From a bacterium (GTDB taxonomy: Bacteria > JAMCPX01), in assembly GCA_021800575.1 (NCBI GenBank), contig JAJYYW010000033.1, positions 1-9,572 on the forward strand: 9,572 nt of DNA. Direction: 5' to 3'. The position numbers were made by a program, and so were the translations under genes. Below the pieces are notes generated by a model, which had not been told where the DNA came from, searched no databases, and saw only the letters and a program-made list of their open reading frames with translations. The number at the start of each line of letters is the position of its first letter. Within the stretch, counting starts at the first letter, position 1. Positions 6,572 through 9,572 of the stretch are shown piece after piece.

Positions 6572-7767
6572 CAGAATTATTTGATCCATCAAGAAAGCTC
6601 CTGCTTGACCTTTGTTCCCCGGTCCAATCACCGGAGCAGGCGGCTTTGTTAAAACAAGCATTGCAGTCGGAAAATCCGGAAAAGATTGCACGCCTTGCTA
6701 TCATAGAATTTCTCGCTCCACTGTTGTATTATCAACTCAAACCGCTCAATGTACCTGGTTATGAAAATATCGTTCTCCGGCTGAAAGACAGTTACCTGAA
6801 GAACACGGCACGCAATATCCTTCTGCTGAAACAGGTAAAACTGCTGAAAAAACAGGCGGAGGGCGAGGGGATACCATTCCTGCTGCTCAAAGGCGCAGCG
6901 TTGGCCATTACCGTCTACCGTGAGACGGGACTCAGGCCCATGGCTGACATCGATATCCTTGTCCGGCCCCAGCACGCGGACAGGCTCAAAGAGCTGATGC
7001 GGCAAAACAATATGCACCCCTTGTTCAGGGATACAAATCAGAACTGGCTGTTCGCGATAAAATCCCATATCATGCCGTATCTTTCACCGGATGACACTCT
7101 TTCTCTCGAGGCCCACATCCGCCTGTTCGACGACAGGTTCATTTCTGTTGCCGATATTGATCCGTTTGAAGATGCTGTATCCGTCACCTGGGACAACACC
7201 GCATTCCTTACCCCGTCCCCGTACACAGCACTGCTCTATAACCTGTACCATATGGCTATCCATCATAACTTTTCCTTCAGGCTCAGGGACGTGGTCGATC
7301 TGCGCGCCATGGTGTCATCCCATGCCCTCCTTCCCGGACAATTCCTGCACCTGGCGGATACGCTGATCAGACAGCCGGAAGCAAAGGAGCTGCTGTTGCC
7401 CCTGATCCGGACCGCCTTTGAAGCCCCGGGCGATCATCAGAGCGTACGTTTTTTTTCCGCATACCTGTATTGGACCAACAGCGTCGTTCTGAAGTACCTT
7501 CCACCGCAGCTGCTGTCACGGTTGTCGGATGCTACCCTCAGGACAGCGATCATGGCCCTGGGAAGGACCGGACTCAGCAGCATCAGGACTGCACTCCATG
7601 TGACACCGTACGAGGCATCAATCTTTTACAAATCCCCGGCACACGGGGGAATACTTAAAAAGACCGGCATCATAGTATGGACAACCGCTGTTGGTATTCT
7701 TACCGTAATCGTGCTACCGTTGTTTTATCTTGCGGGAAAACTGCTGAACCGATCGAAAAAACCTTAG
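6568..7767 (+). CDS. NTP_transf_5-type nucleotidyltransferase with C-terminal membrane helix
   Basis: This 399-residue protein belongs to the uncharacterised nucleotidyltransferase family (PF14907 type) that often accompanies PqqD-like and lasso B2 genes. The core begins after a helical N-terminal region and reads FLLLKGAAL (104-112), then RETGLRPMADIDILVRP (118-134), where Asp127 and Asp129 are the expected metal-binding pair. A histidine-rich helix, LYNLYHMAIHHNFSF, follows near 225-239. The last 40 residues hold one strong hydrophobic helix (about 368-393, rich in I, V, L) followed by basic residues, so the enzyme is probably tail-anchored to the inner membrane. The family is thought to transfer a nucleotide or phosphate group, but its substrate is not established; modification of a peptide or of a glycan has been proposed for neighbours of this type. 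The start overlaps the B2 stop by 4 bases (ATGA). Confidence 0.87.
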   Translation: MTELFDPSRKLLLDLCSPVQSPEQAALLKQALQSENPEKIARLAIIEFLAPLLYYQLKPLNVPGYENIVLRLKDSYLKNTARNILLLKQVKLLKKQAEGEGIPFLLLKGAALAITVYRETGLRPMADIDILVRPQHADRLKELMRQNNMHPLFRDTNQNWLFAIKSHIMPYLSPDDTLSLEAHIRLFDDRFISVADIDPFEDAVSVTWDNTAFLTPSPYTALLYNLYHMAIHHNFSFRLRDVVDLRAMVSSHALLPGQFLHLADTLIRQPEAKELLLPLIRTAFEAPGDHQSVRFFSAYLYWTNSVVLKYLPPQLLSRLSDATLRTAIMALGRTGLSSIRTALHVTPYEASIFYKSPAHGGILKKTGIIVWTTAVGILTVIVLPLFYLAGKLLNRSKKP

Positions 7768-7768
7768 G

Positions 7769-7776
7769 AAGGAGGT
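7769..7776 (+). promoter_or_regulatory. Perfect Shine-Dalgarno sequence for the ElyC-like gene
   Basis: AAGGAGGT (7769-7776) is the full anti-16S complement, placed 3 bases before ATG 7780. It contrasts with the preceding genes of the run, which show no clear ribosome-binding site and rely on overlap. The last gene may therefore be translated independently and more strongly. Confidence 0.75.
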
Positions 7777-7779
7777 TTT

Positions 7780-8550
7780 ATGTTTATACTGTCAAAATTG
7801 TTCACTGCATGGCTGCTGCCGCCAGGCCTGGCCATCACGATGCTCTTCTTATGGGCGCTTATGCTGCTGAAGAAAAAAATTTATGGCATCGGCATTCTCA
7901 TGATCATATTCGCCGCGTCCGTGTATACCGCCTGTCTGGGACCTCTTGCTGACAGACTTATCACACCGCTCGAAAATACCTATCCGCCATTGAACATCAC
8001 GACGATAGCGGATCACGACGTGTACGTTGTGCTCGGCGGCGGCATCCACACGAATGCACCCGACCTCGAAGGAACGGGGTCGCCGACCGGCGATGCACTG
8101 CACCGGCTTGTGTATGCATTCAGATTGTACAGGATTGATCCGCTGCCGATCATCGTCAGCAGCGGAAAGGCGTTCCGGTGCCAGCGGCCCGAAGCACCTG
8201 TCCTGAAGCGGTACCTGGCCCAGATGGGGGTCCCGGAGAAAGACATTATCACGGATTCACAAAGCAGGAATACGTATGAAAATGCTGTTGATGTCAAAAC
8301 CCTGTGTGCAAAAATGGCGTGCAAGAACATTATTCTGATCACCTCCGCATATCATATGAGAAGGGCGGTGTTTGCATTCCGCCATGCGGGCATGACCAAT
8401 GTCATTCCCGCACCGACCGATTATAAAACGAACAGATCGTGCTACAATTTCATGGATTATATGCCGAGCATGGAAGGACTGGAAAACACCTACAGAGCGC
8501 TCCACGAGTATGTGGGCATGCTGTATTACCGGTTGCTGGTGAAAGCGTAG
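7780..8550 (+). CDS. elyC: ElyC/YdcF-like DUF218 membrane protein
   Basis: This 256-residue protein has two N-terminal membrane helices (about 9-30 and 35-53) and a DUF218 domain facing the periplasm. The match to E. coli ElyC is close in order and wording: LLPPGLAI, then LADRLITPLENTYPP, the nucleotide-fold-like loop VVLGGGI (83-89), IIVSSGK (124-130), the SRNTYENAVDVK block (162-173) and LITSAYHMRRAVFAF (186-200). ElyC is an envelope-biogenesis factor linked to peptidoglycan synthesis and enterobacterial common antigen lipid-carrier metabolism; SanA and YdcF are relatives. The biochemical activity of the domain is not settled. It follows the nucleotidyltransferase by 12 bases with a perfect ribosome-binding site, so it ends the plus-strand run and ties it to the cell envelope. 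Assignment to the family is firm; one-to-one orthology to ElyC is likely but not proven. Confidence 0.88.
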   Translation: MFILSKLFTAWLLPPGLAITMLFLWALMLLKKKIYGIGILMIIFAASVYTACLGPLADRLITPLENTYPPLNITTIADHDVYVVLGGGIHTNAPDLEGTGSPTGDALHRLVYAFRLYRIDPLPIIVSSGKAFRCQRPEAPVLKRYLAQMGVPEKDIITDSQSRNTYENAVDVKTLCAKMACKNIILITSAYHMRRAVFAFRHAGMTNVIPAPTDYKTNRSCYNFMDYMPSMEGLENTYRALHEYVGMLYYRLLVKA

Positions 8551-8566
8551 GAAAGCGGGTTCATCG

Positions 8567-9130
8567 TTATTCGAGATCTGCAAGCGCCGCCGCTGCAGCA
8601 CTGCGGATCTCGGGAGCGGGATGTGTTAAGAGGATCAGGAGCGGTTTTTCTGCACGGGGGTCCTTCAATCTTCCTATCGCAACGATTGCTGCCGTCACGA
8701 TACCCGTGTCCGGATCTTTGAGAAGTTGTAAAAGGTTTGCCAGGTATGCAACATTGCCCATAGTGCCGACGGCCTTTATTGCTTCCTTCCTCACCGTTAG
8801 ATCCGGATCAGTGATGTGTTTGACGATACTATCAAGATACTTTATACCCTTTTTTTCGCCGATACTGCGAACCGCGTTTGCCCGGATACCGGCATCCTTG
8901 TCCGCGGTTGCACGGGCAAGGTATTCCAGAGCCCTGCTGTCATCGAGCGCTGCAAGTCCGAACACCGCACGTGACCGCACAAGGACATCATCACTGGACA
9001 ACGCTTCACCGTACTTTTCAATCCCGTTTCGTACGCTCAACTTATCGAGAGCACGGGAGGCCGCCTGCCGGACGACTTCGTTGCCGTCTTTTAAGAGCGC
9101 CCGAACGGCCTCGATTCTATCCTTCACCAT
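8567..9130 (-). CDS. HEAT-repeat protein
   Basis: This 187-residue protein is made almost wholly of about six HEAT repeats of roughly 31 residues, each with the signature of a (V/I)R..A...L/I turn: VRQAASRAL, VRSRAVFGLAAL, IRANAVRSIG, VRKEAIKAVG, a degenerate IVTAAIVAIGRL, and IRSAAAAALADL. There is no signal peptide, membrane helix or catalytic motif, so it is probably a cytoplasmic protein-binding scaffold. PBS-lyase HEAT domains of phycobilin lyases have the same repeat, but nothing here suggests phycobilins. The ATG at 9130 has GAGGA (9141-9137) 6 bases upstream. It lies 40 bases downstream of the P1 peptidase on the same strand, a likely operon. It converges on the ElyC-like gene with a 16-base gap. 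The role is not known. Confidence 0.86.
   Translation of the reverse strand: MVKDRIEAVRALLKDGNEVVRQAASRALDKLSVRNGIEKYGEALSSDDVLVRSRAVFGLAALDDSRALEYLARATADKDAGIRANAVRSIGEKKGIKYLDSIVKHITDPDLTVRKEAIKAVGTMGNVAYLANLLQLLKDPDTGIVTAAIVAIGRLKDPRAEKPLLILLTHPAPEIRSAAAAALADLE
8572..8612 (+). repeat. Long stem-loop at the convergent gene ends
   Basis: CGAGATCTGCA (8572-8582) pairs with TGCGGATCTCG (8602-8612) over 11 positions with a single U-G wobble and a 19-base loop that can itself form AGCG/CGCT. On the plus strand it starts 21 bases after the ElyC-like stop; on the minus strand it lies inside the last codons of the HEAT gene. No T-tract follows on either side, so it is not a standard intrinsic terminator. 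It could stabilise the 3' end of the plus-strand transcript, or be a by-product of repeated Ala/Leu/Glu codons. Confidence 0.35.
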
Positions 9131-9170
9131 CGTTTGTCCTCATGCATGCTCCTGCCCTCCGTAACCGCCG

Positions 9171-9572
9171 TCAAGCGGCCCCTGCGGTGCTGCCGGTTTT
9201 CCAGTCCCGGTATGACGGCACAATGCCGAAGCCGTCGCCAAACAGGGCGGCCCGCCGCAGGGCATCCTCGACCAGGTGTGCGGCTGCAACGCCGACAACA
9301 TCCAGCATCTCGGTCTTGTCTCCTGTCGATACCGCAAAAACGATGTCGCCATCGAAACTGATGCCCGCAGGGGATAATGCCCTGGCAATGCCCGCTGAAG
9401 CCATTTTTGCTATGGCACGGAGCGAAGATTTATCAAAATGCGCGTCCGTCACGACGACACACAGCGTTGTATTTTCCGGAACGGGATCCACGGGTGTTCC
9501 CGGGATCGTACCCTCGATGAGCCGCGCCGTATCCAGGAACTCACGGGAGGCACTGCCCTTCCGTGCGCCTGC
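9171..9572 (-). CDS. P1 family peptidase (DmpA/NylC-type, S58), C-terminal part
   Basis: The frame is open from the right window edge and ends with TGA at 9173-9171, giving the last 133 residues of a protein normally near 320-370. The visible part starts with GARKGSASREFLDTARLIEG and carries the hallmark ENTTLCVVVTDA, then a helix rich in Ala/Lys (AIAKMASAGIARALSPA), FDGDIVFAVSTG and a C-terminal helix. These are the C-terminal (beta) chain features of N-terminal-nucleophile aminopeptidases of the DmpA family, which self-cleave before the nucleophile. By analogy with NylC (Asn266-Thr267), the cut should fall in ENTT, between the codons at 9473-9471 and 9470-9468, making Thr rather than the Ser of DmpA the nucleophile. 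Members act on small peptides, D- or beta-amino-acid amides or related amide polymers; the substrate here is unknown. The GTG at 9491 is internal and not a start. Confidence 0.87.
   Translation of the reverse strand, partial: AGARKGSASREFLDTARLIEGTIPGTPVDPVPENTTLCVVVTDAHFDKSSLRAIAKMASAGIARALSPAGISFDGDIVFAVSTGDKTEMLDVVGVAAAHLVEDALRRAALFGDGFGIVPSYRDWKTGSTAGAA

Noticed and set aside
8439..9164. 241-codon plus-strand reading frame opposite the HEAT gene
   Set aside because: Its translation is Arg/Ser/Ala-rich with no recognisable motif, and it overlaps the end of the ElyC-like gene. The minus-strand frame has clear HEAT repeats and a ribosome-binding site, so this is an antisense shadow.

Overview
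The window looks like chromosomal DNA of a Gram-negative bacterium. There are two secreted lipoproteins with type II signal peptides, Shine-Dalgarno-led genes, an ElyC-type envelope protein and a GC content I judge to be near 50%. A pyruvoyl-dependent arginine decarboxylase (common in archaea, patchy in bacteria) together with very large lipoproteins of no known family would fit a Nitrospirota or Desulfobacterota-like lineage. That placement is a guess from gene content. No tRNA, rRNA, CRISPR array, transposase or integrase was seen.

Layout, left to right. (1) Positions 1-345 hold the C-terminal end of TldD, a metallopeptidase subunit. (2) Positions 417-1847 hold a tight two-gene putrescine operon: pyruvoyl-dependent arginine decarboxylase (arginine to agmatine) then agmatinase (agmatine to putrescine plus urea), with a good sigma70-like promoter in front. 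(3) After a 228-bp T-rich gap with its own promoter comes a 938-residue lipoprotein of unknown function, closed by a perfect 10-bp-stem intrinsic terminator. (4) Positions 4937-8550 hold a five-gene run on the plus strand: a PqqD-like protein (RiPP recognition element fold), a TolB/PD40-like beta-propeller lipoprotein, a lasso-peptide B2-type transglutaminase-like cysteine protease, a NTP_transf_5-type nucleotidyltransferase with a C-terminal membrane helix, and an ElyC/DUF218 membrane protein. The first four overlap each other by 4 to 34 bases, so they are probably translationally coupled; the last sits 12 bases downstream with a perfect ribosome-binding site. (5) On the minus strand, converging on this run, lie a six-repeat HEAT protein and the C-terminal part of a P1 (DmpA/NylC-type, family S58) autoprocessing peptidase that runs off the right edge.

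The most interesting region is 4937-8550. The RRE plus B2 pair is the leader-binding and leader-cleaving half of a lasso-peptide maturation machine, but here there is no asparagine-synthetase-like cyclase, no transporter and no room in any intergenic gap for a precursor gene. A beta-propeller lipoprotein sits where a precursor or cyclase might be expected, and the run ends in an envelope-biogenesis gene. I infer either a precursor-in-trans RiPP pathway or an RRE/protease pair reused on an envelope or secreted substrate. The first gene also begins directly at the T-tract of the upstream terminator with no visible ribosome-binding site, so expression of the whole run may depend on terminator read-through.
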